In this document: piece by piece, positions 8,229-15,067 of the stretch
Layout: the number at the start of each line of letters is the position of its first letter
How positions within the stretch are numbered: position 1 is the first letter of the stretch
Source of the DNA: a virus
DNA length: 45,093 bases
Strand: one strand, 5' to 3'
Virus record (IMG/VR): IMGVR_UViG_3300020020_000073
Span: 1-45,093 of that record
Notes under the pieces: generated by a model
Databases searched by the model: none
What the model was told of the DNA's origin: nothing
What the model saw: only the letters and a program-made list of their open reading frames with translations
Program-made: the position numbers and the translations under genes

Positions 8229-9050
8229 ATGAAAAAACTATTACTCATCTTAATCTTAGCATCATGCAGTAAGCGGGAAGCGCCAACGGAAGCGGTACAG
8301 CCTAAGTACGAGCTGGCCGTATGTACACTTGCGCCACCTACTGATAATATGAAAGGTAAAGCTACAGCGCCTGGCCAGAACAAACCGCCAAAGCCAACAC
8401 CAACGCCGGACCCTGATCCAGTACCACCTCCGCCACCGCCAATAGTTATACCGCCGGATCCAAATGTACCGGCAACCTGTCTTTACTACGACTTTGACGG
8501 CGATGTAAACAATGATCCTAATTGGATGATGTCTAACAATAATCAGCCGATTGTGGTTGCTGCATCAAATTTAACCGATGCCCAAAAGCAAGAGGCAATG
8601 AACGTAACTAAATACGATTACAGGCAATTCAGGGTTTTAGTTACAGATGACGAAGCGGTTTACAATGCGTTCGCGTTTGCTAAGACTAAAATCGTAGTTA
8701 CATCTACCCGGCATTGGACCTCTGTAAATACTACCGGCCTTGCTTACCCGTTCTCAATTACAGCACCTAATTCCACCTGTTACGTATTTGAAGCACCGTT
8801 AGCTAACCGGGCCGAATGGGTGGGTAAAATAGGTACGCATGAAAGCGGTCACACCTTTGGACTGCATCATCAAAAACTGTATTCAGCCACAGGGGAGTTA
8901 TTAAACGGATACCGGGACGGATGTAATATGGGGCAATGTTTTTACACACAAGGATATTGGATTTACGGTATATGGTGGTGGGGGCAAGGTGAGCAACCGA
9001 TTTACCAGGATGATAACGCGATAATTGCGGGTACTGCCGGTTATCGCTAA
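8229..9050 (+). CDS. Lipoprotein metzincin-type metalloprotease
   Basis: A 273-residue protein. It begins with a lipoprotein signal peptide (lipobox LASC, Cys13), followed by a Pro-rich linker (residues ~50-78) that would span from the outer membrane. The catalytic zinc motif HESGHTFGLHH (residues 204-214) fits HExxHxxGxxH exactly: His204, Glu205, His208 and His214, with Gly211. A Met in the CNMGQC segment about 20 residues later could be the Met-turn. Metzincins cut proteins outside the cytoplasm. It sits 17 bp after the beta-helix gene and just before the lysis cassette, so it may act on surface proteins during infection or lysis. Its length and export signal look host-derived. Confidence 0.8.
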   Translation: MKKLLLILILASCSKREAPTEAVQPKYELAVCTLAPPTDNMKGKATAPGQNKPPKPTPTPDPDPVPPPPPPIVIPPDPNVPATCLYYDFDGDVNNDPNWMMSNNNQPIVVAASNLTDAQKQEAMNVTKYDYRQFRVLVTDDEAVYNAFAFAKTKIVVTSTRHWTSVNTTGLAYPFSITAPNSTCYVFEAPLANRAEWVGKIGTHESGHTFGLHHQKLYSATGELLNGYRDGCNMGQCFYTQGYWIYGIWWWGQGEQPIYQDDNAIIAGTAGYR

Positions 9051-9081
9051 CGGTTAGGAATAAATGATTATATTTAGCATG

Positions 9082-9119
9082 TTGTTTGATTGATTAAACC
9101 ATATAGTTTATAATCAATC
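9082..9119 (+). promoter_or_regulatory. Possible promoter/hairpin before the lysis cassette
   Basis: In the 84-bp gap before the first holin gene, TTG (9082-9084), 19 bases and TAGTTTAT (9104-9111) resemble a Bacteroidota -33/-7 pair with two mismatches in the -7 box. The same stretch holds a 9-bp inverted repeat, GATTGATTA (9088-9096) and TAATCAATC (9111-9119), with a 14-base loop. There is no T-run, so it is more likely an operator or mRNA fold than a terminator. Confidence 0.3.
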
Positions 9120-9134
9120 TAAAATTAATATTTT

Positions 9135-9344
9135 ATGCCTCACAAAATGCAAGAAATGGAAAACACCAGTTTAGGTGCTTCAGTATATGCTCTCATTAGC
9201 TTATCGGTTTGGTTTAGCTCGACGTTTATAACCGTAAGTATTGGAACTATTCAAACCGTAGTTTCTATTTTAGGAGGCTTGATTGCTGCAATATCCGGCG
9301 CTATAAGTATTTATAAAAACCTTAATAAAGACAAACCAAAATAA
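9135..9344 (+). CDS. Small holin-like membrane protein
   Basis: A 69-residue protein with two predicted membrane spans (residues ~14-34 and ~40-60) separated by a short turn, a short polar N-terminus and a Lys-rich C-terminus, the layout of class II holins. It opens a cassette of holin, second membrane protein, u-spanin and muramidase. An internal ATG at 9147 is an alternative start; the ATG at 9135 was kept because dual starts are common in holin genes. Confidence 0.65.
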   Translation: MPHKMQEMENTSLGASVYALISLSVWFSSTFITVSIGTIQTVVSILGGLIAAISGAISIYKNLNKDKPK

Positions 9345-9350
9345 ACTGTT

Positions 9351-9749
9351 ATGAAAAAAGAAACCATTTTAAAATGGCTTACCGGTATAGCGGTCGCGCT
9401 CGGTAGTATTCAGTTACTTGTTCCCACAATGCCGGTGCAGGATCCTTCTACCCTGAAATGGGTATCGGCTATCCTTTTATTTCTTACTGCAGGGGTAACT
9501 ATCTGGAAGCAATACCTATCCGAACTTATCAGTAATGCCGCTGCAACTGTTACATGGGTGATTGCTGCACTTGCTACCGCTGGCGCCATTAACGAACTTA
9601 TTGACCAGGTGGAAATAAATAACGCCGTGGCGCAATGGGTGAGGTTTGGAGTTACCGCCGCTACTGTTGTTTTAAATATCTATTCTAAAATATGGTTTCC
9701 TTCAGAACAGCAGAAAGATATTGTCGCATACGAAAAACGCAACCCATGA
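9351..9749 (+). CDS. Second holin-like / lysis-associated membrane protein
   Basis: A 132-residue protein with three to four hydrophobic segments (residues ~8-26, ~37-52, ~62-82 and ~95-112) and a charged C-terminal tail. It lies between the small holin and the u-spanin, and its stop codon overlaps the spanin start (ATGA). It could be the main holin, with the shorter upstream protein as antiholin or partner. No family is recognised with certainty. Confidence 0.6.
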   Translation: MKKETILKWLTGIAVALGSIQLLVPTMPVQDPSTLKWVSAILLFLTAGVTIWKQYLSELISNAAATVTWVIAALATAGAINELIDQVEINNAVAQWVRFGVTAATVVLNIYSKIWFPSEQQKDIVAYEKRNP

Positions 9750-10216
9750 AGGCAATATTTTACATCATCCTGGCGGTCGTTGGATTAGCCGGGTGCCGTA
9801 CAGCGGAACAGCTAACGCATAAAGCTATTGCAAAGGATGCGGGTAAGGTTCAGGCCATTACCCGCGCCTTATGGCCTTGCATAACCGTTGAGCAGGACAG
9901 CACCGTTAAGACCGATACGCTGTATGATATTATCTCTGTTGAATGCCCTCCTGATACGATCTGGGGTACTGATACGCTGGAAATATCAGAGGTGCGAATA
10001 AAGCCGGGTAAGGTGGTTTATAAAGAAGTCCCGCGCATACGGGAAACCGTAACGCATACCGTCCGCATAAAGGATACTATTGACCAGGAGCAGCTAATAC
10101 GCGAACAGGAACGCACAAAGGCGCTGAAAGCCGGTAATAGAATATGGAAGGCGTTTGCTGTTATAGGGTGGATACTGGCTATACTATTGTTTCTAATATT
10201 AATTAAACGCAAATGA
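9746..10216 (+). CDS. Unimolecular spanin (u-spanin)
   Basis: A 156-residue protein starting at the ATG at 9746, which overlaps the previous stop; this start was chosen because it yields a perfect lipoprotein signal (LAGC lipobox, Cys17). The C-terminus carries a single membrane span (~132-153) ending in KRK. An outer-membrane lipoprotein anchor at one end and an inner-membrane span at the other, joined by a periplasmic stretch of ~110 residues with alternating charges and beta-like repeats, is the u-spanin layout (as in T1 gp11). It would fuse the two membranes as the last step of lysis. The next gene overlaps by ATGA. Confidence 0.8.
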   Translation: MKAIFYIILAVVGLAGCRTAEQLTHKAIAKDAGKVQAITRALWPCITVEQDSTVKTDTLYDIISVECPPDTIWGTDTLEISEVRIKPGKVVYKEVPRIRETVTHTVRIKDTIDQEQLIREQERTKALKAGNRIWKAFAVIGWILAILLFLILIKRK

Positions 10217-10785
10217 TAACTGAGCAAGGTTTCACGGATAGCGCAGCGCGTATAGGCTGCACCGTTGCTGCCATTAAAGCGGTGGCAGAGGTAGAATCAG
10301 GTGGAAGCGGGTTTCTGTCCTCAGGCGCGCCCGTTATCCTGTTTGAGCCGCATATCTTTTGGAAGCGGCTAAAAGCTCACGGGGTTAACCCGGCATCAAT
10401 AGCTGGAGCGGCGGATATTTTATACCCGACCTGGAAACCCGGCGCTTATGGTCCATCATCTAAACAACACGGCAGGCTTGAACGTGCAGCGGCAATACAC
10501 CGTGATGCAGCACTTGAATCCGCTTCGTGGGGCAAGTTCCAGATACTAGGCATGAACTGGCGGTCCTGCGGCGTAGAATCGCTTCAGGCGTTTATAAATG
10601 CCATGTACCAATCGGAAGACGAACATCTGAAACTATTTACCGGCTATATTATCCGCACAGGCCTCGATGACGAACTTCGGGAGCTTGACTGGAAAGGATT
10701 CGCGCGCGCTTATAACGGTCCGCTGTACTGGAAAAATCAGTACGATGTGAAGCTGAAGAAAGCCTACGTAAAATTTACTGGATAA
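10213..10785 (+). CDS. Endolysin: N-acetylmuramidase (DUF3380 type)
   Basis: A 190-residue single-domain enzyme with the features of the phage N-acetylmuramidase family: AAIKAVAEVESGGSGF near residues 19-34 with the likely catalytic Glu, then LFEPHIFW, a SWGKFQILGMNW block near residue 105, and the C-terminal FARAYNGP block. It hydrolyses the glycan strands of peptidoglycan. There is no signal peptide or membrane anchor, so it needs the upstream holins for access. Its end overlaps the last gene of the leftward small-protein operon by 11 bases, tail to tail. Confidence 0.85.
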   Translation: MITEQGFTDSAARIGCTVAAIKAVAEVESGGSGFLSSGAPVILFEPHIFWKRLKAHGVNPASIAGAADILYPTWKPGAYGPSSKQHGRLERAAAIHRDAALESASWGKFQILGMNWRSCGVESLQAFINAMYQSEDEHLKLFTGYIIRTGLDDELRELDWKGFARAYNGPLYWKNQYDVKLKKAYVKFTG

Positions 10786-10969
10786 CTTTCTCGCTGTATT
10801 CAATAATCTCTTTCATTACTAAAGCTAAAACGTTAATAGCAGCGGCCTGATAACCTAAATAAGTTGCAACTGTTTTACCGTTAAAGGGCTGCCCATCAAA
10901 CTCTCTAGCATCCTTTTCCATGTCAGCCATAACTTGACTGCATATTTTTATTTGTTTCGACTTTTCCAT
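10775..10969 (-). CDS. Small hypothetical protein, end of leftward early operon
   Basis: A 64-residue, largely helical protein (charged N-terminal half, hydrophobic helix at ~43-55). No domain is recognised. It is the last gene of the leftward cluster and converges with the endolysin gene; no terminator hairpin is visible between them, so transcription probably runs on antisense into the lysis genes or ends without a hairpin. Confidence 0.55.
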   Translation of the reverse strand: MEKSKQIKICSQVMADMEKDAREFDGQPFNGKTVATYLGYQAAAINVLALVMKEIIEYSEKVIQ

Positions 10970-10981
10970 ACTTATATATTT

Positions 10982-11173
10982 TTACTGGCTAATCTTAGTC
11001 ATGTGTACCCGATGCCCGGGCTTTAGCGTATCAACTGGCAGGGTAACGTATTTATCATACCCTTTGAACTTTACCTGGTAGCCTTTGGATTCCTCAACCT
11101 CGTACCATCCGGTTTTGGTGATCATACGGGGCGCGGTGCAGGAAACAATAAGTAGTAGTAGAATGTATTTCAT
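10982..11173 (-). CDS. Small lipoprotein
   Basis: A 63-residue protein with a short hydrophobic N-terminus and a lipobox-like IVSC (Cys12), followed by a small polar beta-rich domain of ~50 residues. It would be exported and lipid-anchored. Phage-encoded small lipoproteins often act in superinfection exclusion by blocking receptors, which is possible here but not shown. It lies in a group of otherwise cytoplasmic small proteins. Confidence 0.6.
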   Translation of the reverse strand: MKYILLLLIVSCTAPRMITKTGWYEVEESKGYQVKFKGYDKYVTLPVDTLKPGHRVHMTKISQ

Positions 11174-11184
11174 AAATTATAGTT

Positions 11185-12003
11185 TTATAAATATTTGTCA
11201 ATAAGTTCAGTACTTTCAATTTCATCATGCGGTAAGGTTTCTTTTGTCATGCTTGCATAAACTTTGCCGTCAAACCTTAGCAGGTACCTTTTTTCGTGGT
11301 TGTAGAACTTTACTAAGTAGTAGCCTTTTACCTCCCCGCTTTCCTTTTCCTTTACAGGCGGCAAAGTGGATTGAGAGGCGGCCATATATCCGGCTTTAAA
11401 TAAATCTTTCGGGAAATTAAAGTAATCTATTTCGGTTAAAGCGTTATCTGCTAAAATTTCAAGTTGTTCATCTGTTATTCCTTCAGAAATTGTTGGCGTA
11501 TTGGATTTAGCAGCCTCCCACTCATCATATTTTAAAACCCTGTATCTAAATAATTCCGTTTCCTTATCGTCAAAATCCATTGGGTGAGGTCTGCGACCAA
11601 AACAGGCGTAAGGGTTCTCTACTTCCTTTTCGATAGGCGGCAAAGTGGATTGTAAATATTCCGCTTCCTTGCTTAGCCATAAATCTATTTCCTCTTTATT
11701 AAAATGGGTTTTTAGCGAATTATGATGCCGGTTGTTTATCATTTCAATCATTTCCTGCATTGGTGATTTGTTACCCGTTCTACCTGAATACTCTTTAGAC
11801 CATTCGGATACTTCCTTTTCAGGGGTTGGTGTGGATGAGTGCTTATATTTCGGGTTTGGCGGCTTTACAGGATTACACATGTTATAGCAATCTATATGAG
11901 CCGGTTTACCGCTTACAAGCAACGTCTTTTCGTTGTTTATAGGTTTGTCGCATACTTGGCAAATAATATTTTCTGTTGTTTTTTTAATTTCTGACATAAT
12001 CAT
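11185..12003 (-). CDS. Modular early protein with N-terminal zinc ribbon
   Basis: A 272-residue protein. Residues ~15-45 hold CQVC and CYNMC, a likely zinc-binding LIM/ribbon-like unit. The rest is several short charged modules joined by repeated STLPP linkers, seen twice (near residues 120 and 213) and supported at DNA level by an 18-bp exact repeat. The C-terminus (STELIDKYL) matches the C-termini of two other proteins of this operon. No enzyme motif is visible. The ATG at 12003 is followed by a second at 11997 that is equally possible. It looks like a protein built by duplication and shuffling of small phage domains. Confidence 0.6.
   Translation of the reverse strand: MIMSEIKKTTENIICQVCDKPINNEKTLLVSGKPAHIDCYNMCNPVKPPNPKYKHSSTPTPEKEVSEWSKEYSGRTGNKSPMQEMIEMINNRHHNSLKTHFNKEEIDLWLSKEAEYLQSTLPPIEKEVENPYACFGRRPHPMDFDDKETELFRYRVLKYDEWEAAKSNTPTISEGITDEQLEILADNALTEIDYFNFPKDLFKAGYMAASQSTLPPVKEKESGEVKGYYLVKFYNHEKRYLLRFDGKVYASMTKETLPHDEIESTELIDKYL
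11356..11373. repeat. 18-bp direct repeat, copy 1 (STLPP linker)
   Basis: AGGCGGCAAAGTGGATTG occurs here and again at 11635-11652 in the same gene. It encodes the repeated linker STLPP on the minus strand. Confidence 0.9.
11635..11652. repeat. 18-bp direct repeat, copy 2 (STLPP linker)
   Basis: Identical to 11356-11373, 279 bp away. Recombination between the two would delete 93 codons in frame, so the gene could vary in length. Confidence 0.9.
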
Positions 12004-12009
12004 TTTTTT

Positions 12010-12513
12010 TTATCTGTTTAAATATTTATTTACTATTTCATTTGTGGTAAACATGCCACCTGTAAGATTGCCTACCCTTACCCACATACGAGTACCGTTT
12101 TTCGCTGTAAATCCTGTTTGCCATCCTTCTTTATCTAACCATTCAGCAAATTCTTCTAACCCATTTTCTACAGCATCTTCACACTCCCATAGTGCATCCT
12201 CTGCCTCATCATCTTCAATTATAGAATGAATTTGGGATTCGGTTAGTTTTTCTCCCCCCCCCTTAAAGAAATCATCAAGAGGTATGGGGGTTAGGCCGGT
12301 GGGGAGAGAGTCGGAGTAAGTCCAATATAATCCGGTGTTGCTTTTTTTTACTGAATAATACCCGTAATACCCTGATGGGGTAAACTCATAACTAGGCAAA
12401 ATCGCTTTTGTTAGCCTTTGTAGAAGATATATTTTTTTAGGCTCACTCTCTGTATTATCAATACACGCTTTCCCTTCCTGTACCTGTGTTACTAACTTTT
12501 CGTTTATGTTCAT
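12010..12513 (-). CDS. Hypothetical early protein with G9 tract
   Basis: A 167-residue acidic protein with an N-terminal charged part, an aromatic middle (GYYGYYS) and a C-terminal module (WLDKEGW, then TTNEIVNKYL) that resembles the 78-residue protein encoded at 13406-13642. The coding strand contains nine consecutive G (complement of 12254-12262) encoding GGG at about residue 86. Such a tract is prone to slippage and would switch the C-terminal module on or off. No biochemical function is recognised. Confidence 0.6.
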   Translation of the reverse strand: MNINEKLVTQVQEGKACIDNTESEPKKIYLLQRLTKAILPSYEFTPSGYYGYYSVKKSNTGLYWTYSDSLPTGLTPIPLDDFFKGGGEKLTESQIHSIIEDDEAEDALWECEDAVENGLEEFAEWLDKEGWQTGFTAKNGTRMWVRVGNLTGGMFTTNEIVNKYLNR

Positions 12514-12710
12514 TATCCATAGATTTTAGCTGATAAAAGATTTTGTACCCTGTATGCTCTAGCTTTGTGATCTATCCAAATACTGCGGCAGTTTATATGG
12601 TTAATTTCATCGCCATACACGTTGCGTTTTGGTTTTAACCCTAACTCTAACGCTTTCTTATTTGATAAGACTTTGAAGTTTCGATAGTACCACATTTTTA
12701 TTATGTTCAT
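12513..12710 (-). CDS. Small basic hypothetical protein
   Basis: A 65-residue basic protein rich in Lys, Arg, Asn and Tyr. No domain is recognised; the charge would permit nucleic-acid binding. Its ATG overlaps the stop of the zinc-finger gene upstream (ATGA) and its stop overlaps the start of the next gene by one base, so it is embedded in a translationally coupled leftward string. Confidence 0.55.
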   Translation of the reverse strand: MNIIKMWYYRNFKVLSNKKALELGLKPKRNVYGDEINHINCRSIWIDHKARAYRVQNLLSAKIYG

Positions 12711-12877
12711 GTTTTTTTATTAAAAGATTTACGAACTATTTCGATAAGATGATTAGATATTCTATCTGCGGTACATGGAACACATTCTTCATCTTTAATC
12801 AAAGGATTCCATGATTTTAATGGCTTTTTACACACCGAACAATTAGGACGCTCACCTGATGCAATTATTATGTTCAT
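12707..12877 (-). CDS. Small zinc-ribbon protein (56 aa)
   Basis: Read from ATG at 12877 to TGA at 12709-12707. The protein has CSVC near residue 13 and CVPC near residue 35, two CxxC pairs 18 residues apart, the layout of a zinc ribbon, followed by a basic helix. The stop overlaps the next start by ATGA, which supports it as a real gene despite its small size. It may be a small regulator or a nucleic-acid-binding accessory. Confidence 0.65.
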   Translation of the reverse strand: MNIIIASGERPNCSVCKKPLKSWNPLIKDEECVPCTADRISNHLIEIVRKSFNKKT

Positions 12878-12887
12878 GGTTGTTGGT

Positions 12888-13070
12888 TTAATCTATGTTT
12901 GCAATAATGTTTTTAACTGATTCGTAAGTATTCAAAACGCTGAATGCTTCGTAATCGCTCATAACAAGCATACACCTATTATCTTTCGCGGGGAAAAAGT
13001 TGAGTAGTTTTTCAACATTTACCGAGATAGGCTCGTTTTCTTTAAGTTGCAATTCGATAAAATATTTCAT
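12888..13070 (-). CDS. Small hypothetical protein
   Basis: A 60-residue acidic protein with alternating beta and helical stretches. Its ATG overlaps the stop of the XRE regulator gene upstream (ATGA). No domain is recognised; a small partner of the regulator is conceivable from the coupling. Confidence 0.55.
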   Translation of the reverse strand: MKYFIELQLKENEPISVNVEKLLNFFPAKDNRCMLVMSDYEAFSVLNTYESVKNIIANID

Positions 13071-13399
13071 GGTTGTTGGTTTTGAGTGTTAGGTGTCCAT
13101 AGATAACTTGCATCCATTGTTTTATACGGCACAGGTTCTGGAATAATAAACTTTTCGGTAAGTTCAACTGTAGGGGTAATCGGTAAAATATCTAAAGGGC
13201 TACATTTTAATACGGCACAAGCCATAAGCAGGTTTTCAATAGTTAACCCTTGCTTACCACTCTCTAAATTACAAACAGAAGTCCTTGTAAGTGATAACGC
13301 CCCCGCTAATTCGTCTTGCGATAGACCGGATTTCTTTCTAAACTCTTTTATCTTAACTCCGCAATGGATATTAATTATATTTAGCTGCTTCATCTTCAT
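13067..13399 (-). CDS. XRE-family (Cro/CI-like) transcription regulator
   Basis: A 110-residue protein. Residues ~15-70 form the five-helix HTH_3 domain: FRKKSGLSQDELAGAL, then the recognition helix region (TRTSVCNLESGKQ) and LLMACAVLKCSPLDIL. The C-terminal 40 residues are Pro-rich and look like a flexible tail; there is no CI-type self-cleavage domain. It is the only clear HTH repressor in the phage and the third gene of the leftward early operon. It may control the divergent promoters at ~13810-13871 and possibly the palindromic operator at 26361-26380. Confidence 0.85.
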   Translation of the reverse strand: MKMKQLNIINIHCGVKIKEFRKKSGLSQDELAGALSLTRTSVCNLESGKQGLTIENLLMACAVLKCSPLDILPITPTVELTEKFIIPEPVPYKTMDASYLWTPNTQNQQP

Positions 13400-13405
13400 T
13401 ACTAT

Positions 13406-13642
13406 TTATTTAAGTGATTCAAAATACTTGGTTAAAAGTTCGTGGGTGGTAGCTTCATATTCAAGATTATACCATACTCCTTTTTCGCCTAATTGCGTCC
13501 AGCCTTCTCTGTCAATATACTCCAATGCTGCCCCTATATGGGAGAGGGTAATAGCGGCTGCACGTTCTTTTAATACTATAGGCGCATGACTAACAATCGC
13601 CTGCAAATGCTCCTTTACTAGTATCTCTGGTATAGTATTCAT
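13406..13642 (-). CDS. Small hypothetical protein with shared EGW/TKY module
   Basis: A 78-residue protein, 6 bp upstream of the XRE gene. Its C-terminal half (YIDREGW, then WYNLEY, then TTHELLTKYF) is similar to the C-terminal module of the 167-residue protein at 12010-12513, and the last motif also ends the 272-residue protein at 11185. The shared module suggests that these small proteins act on related targets. No function is recognised. Confidence 0.6.
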   Translation of the reverse strand: MNTIPEILVKEHLQAIVSHAPIVLKERAAAITLSHIGAALEYIDREGWTQLGEKGVWYNLEYEATTHELLTKYFESLK

Positions 13643-13654
13643 TTTTTATTTAAT

Positions 13655-13804
13655 TTAATCAAGGTTTTCGTATTCAGCCTCTATTTTTAGAATTTTTATA
13701 GTTGCTTCTTTAGCATACTTTTTTTTAACCCATATCTTTATAGGCACTTTAATTTCGTTTGCTGGCTTGGGTTTTGGCCCTCTTTTTAATGGTAGCTTTT
13801 TCAT
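13655..13804 (-). CDS. Small basic protein, first gene of leftward early operon
   Basis: A 49-residue very basic protein (Lys-rich, with a VPIKIWVKKKY segment), read from ATG at 13804. It is first in the leftward operon and lies almost directly behind a perfect -7 box, so its mRNA may be close to leaderless. The start of the protein is a run of Lys and Pro. No family is recognised. Confidence 0.6.
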   Translation of the reverse strand: MKKLPLKRGPKPKPANEIKVPIKIWVKKKYAKEATIKILKIEAEYENLD

Positions 13805-13809
13805 AAAAA

Positions 13810-13817
13810 CAAAGATA
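13810..13817 (-). promoter_or_regulatory. Leftward early promoter (-7 box TATCTTTG)
   Basis: On the minus strand TATCTTTG is an exact TAnnTTTG match. A weak -33 candidate (TTTC) lies 17 bases upstream. Five bases separate the box from the ATG at 13804, so the predicted transcript start is within a few bases of the start codon. Confidence 0.6.
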
Positions 13818-13863
13818 AATAAAAATAATTAAAAGAAAGTTAGTTTATTTAAAAAAGATTGTT

Positions 13864-13871
13864 TTACTTTG
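13864..13871 (+). promoter_or_regulatory. Rightward early promoter candidate (TTACTTTG)
   Basis: TTACTTTG matches the -7 consensus with one mismatch and lies 22 bases before the ATG at 13893. It is divergent from the leftward box at 13810-13817 across ~50 bp of A/T-rich DNA, a likely place for the XRE regulator to act. Confidence 0.45.
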
Positions 13872-13892
13872 CTATACACTAAACGAACAACA

Positions 13893-14102
13893 ATGACCAC
13901 AGCAGGAAAAGAACTTCTACGGGTTCAAAAGAAACAGTTTGAACTCGGCTTATTATGGATAAGCGTTATCAACAATCCAGAAACAACACCGGAAGATTTA
14001 AAGATAGCAATCGGGCAGTATGTCGAGTTGCTGGCAATGATCTCGAAGGTGCAGTTTGAAACCCTCAATATTGACGTTACTAAACTCATTTTAGAATGTT
14101 AG
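13893..14102 (+). CDS. Small helical protein, first rightward early gene
   Basis: A 69-residue, mostly helical protein. The ATG at 13893 was chosen over an in-frame TTG at 13869 because the latter lies inside the -7 box. No domain is recognised. The stop overlaps the start of the next gene (7 bases). Confidence 0.6.
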   Translation: MTTAGKELLRVQKKQFELGLLWISVINNPETTPEDLKIAIGQYVELLAMISKVQFETLNIDVTKLILEC

Positions 14103-14299
14103 AAACCCTAATACTTACCGCCATAGCCAGCGGGTTGTTATACTTCGCCTGGTATATTATCGTAAAAAAACCAGTACAAGATGAAATGCAAAAAGAAAAA
14201 CTTCGTGAAGATAATGCGGCTGCTGCTCGCATTGCCCGCTTCGAAGCGGAACTTAGTGATCACGATTATTTTTTCAATTCAGAAAACAACATTAACTAA
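14096..14299 (+). CDS. Small membrane protein
   Basis: A 67-residue protein with one N-terminal membrane span (~4-23) and a charged, helical cytoplasmic tail rich in Glu, Lys and Ala. It belongs to the rightward early unit. The layout resembles small phage inhibitors or anchors of host membrane complexes, but no family is recognised. Confidence 0.55.
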   Translation: MLETLILTAIASGLLYFAWYIIVKKPVQDEMQKEKLREDNAAAARIARFEAELSDHDYFFNSENNIN

Positions 14300-14314
14300 A
14301 AACTATCCAAAGCC

Positions 14315-14527
14315 ATGAACTATACATACCCAGATAAAGACGCAACAGGATTAACTATCAGGCAATACTTTGCAGTAATAGCAATGCAGGGGTTACTTAG
14401 CAACTCTACTTATGCAAAGATGCTTATGGAGAAAGTAAAAATGGAAGATCAAGCCGATTTTTTAAGTGCCGTATCTGTAGAGCAGGCCGATTCATTAATT
14501 AACGAGCTAAACAAAGCCACTTTATGA
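14315..14527 (+). CDS. Small AMQG-type phage protein, copy 1
   Basis: A 70-residue protein with the motif GLTIRQYFAVIAMQG, followed after ~30 residues by a helix with an ADSLINELN end. The same layout occurs in the leftward gene at 44619-44891 (GLSKREYFAAKAMQG ... ADALIKQLN), so the phage has two divergent copies of one family. Proteins of this type are widespread in phage early regions; their function is unknown to me. Confidence 0.65.
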   Translation: MNYTYPDKDATGLTIRQYFAVIAMQGLLSNSTYAKMLMEKVKMEDQADFLSAVSVEQADSLINELNKATL

Positions 14528-14748
14528 ACCTCAACTCCACAGCCTTCGACTATTGGGTATTTGAAAACCTGGAACCGGATCTGATTATACATGGGAACGG
14601 TAAAAGGTATAAAGAGGAATCACCATACATGCAGGATTATAAAAAGCGTGAAATGATAGCCCATATCGGGCAGGCTATCTGGGAGCAGAAAACAAAGGAG
14701 GAGCAGGATAGGTCATGGCATATTTGGGAAAGTACACATAGGAAATAA
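14524..14748 (+). CDS. Small hypothetical protein
   Basis: A 74-residue hydrophilic protein rich in aromatic and charged residues, coupled to the upstream gene by ATGA. No domain is recognised. Confidence 0.55.
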   Translation: MNLNSTAFDYWVFENLEPDLIIHGNGKRYKEESPYMQDYKKREMIAHIGQAIWEQKTKEEQDRSWHIWESTHRK

Positions 14749-14762
14749 AAAAAACTTATATT

Positions 14763-14975
14763 ATGGCAAAGGCAAACGATACGGCAATCGAGCAGCTATA
14801 CAAGGCGCTGCACAACACTCATCCGTCACAATGGAACGACTTGTTATTGCACGACAAGGATAGGTTATTAAGCACGGAGCGCGAACAAATAGAAGCCGCT
14901 TACAGAACAGGCAGGAAAAAGTATTACATAGACGAAACTCATTACTTCTTTATGGAATACATAGACAACGATTAG
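14763..14975 (+). CDS. Small hypothetical protein
   Basis: A 70-residue hydrophilic, helical protein with a Tyr/Asp-rich C-terminus. No domain is recognised. A 92-bp gap follows before the recombinase gene; it holds only a doubtful 21-codon ORF from 14999. Confidence 0.5.
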   Translation: MAKANDTAIEQLYKALHNTHPSQWNDLLLHDKDRLLSTEREQIEAAYRTGRKKYYIDETHYFFMEYIDND

Positions 14976-15067
14976 TTACCTCCATACACACAAGACTTAT
15001 GAGAAGCCAACACCCCGTAAGGCGTTCGTTTTTAAACCACGTTTTATCACTAAAAACAAAATAGAAA

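Noticed and set aside
14999-15064. 21-codon ORF before the RecT-like gene
   Set aside because: Very short, basic, with no coupling to a neighbour and no ribosome-binding signal; not distinguishable from chance.
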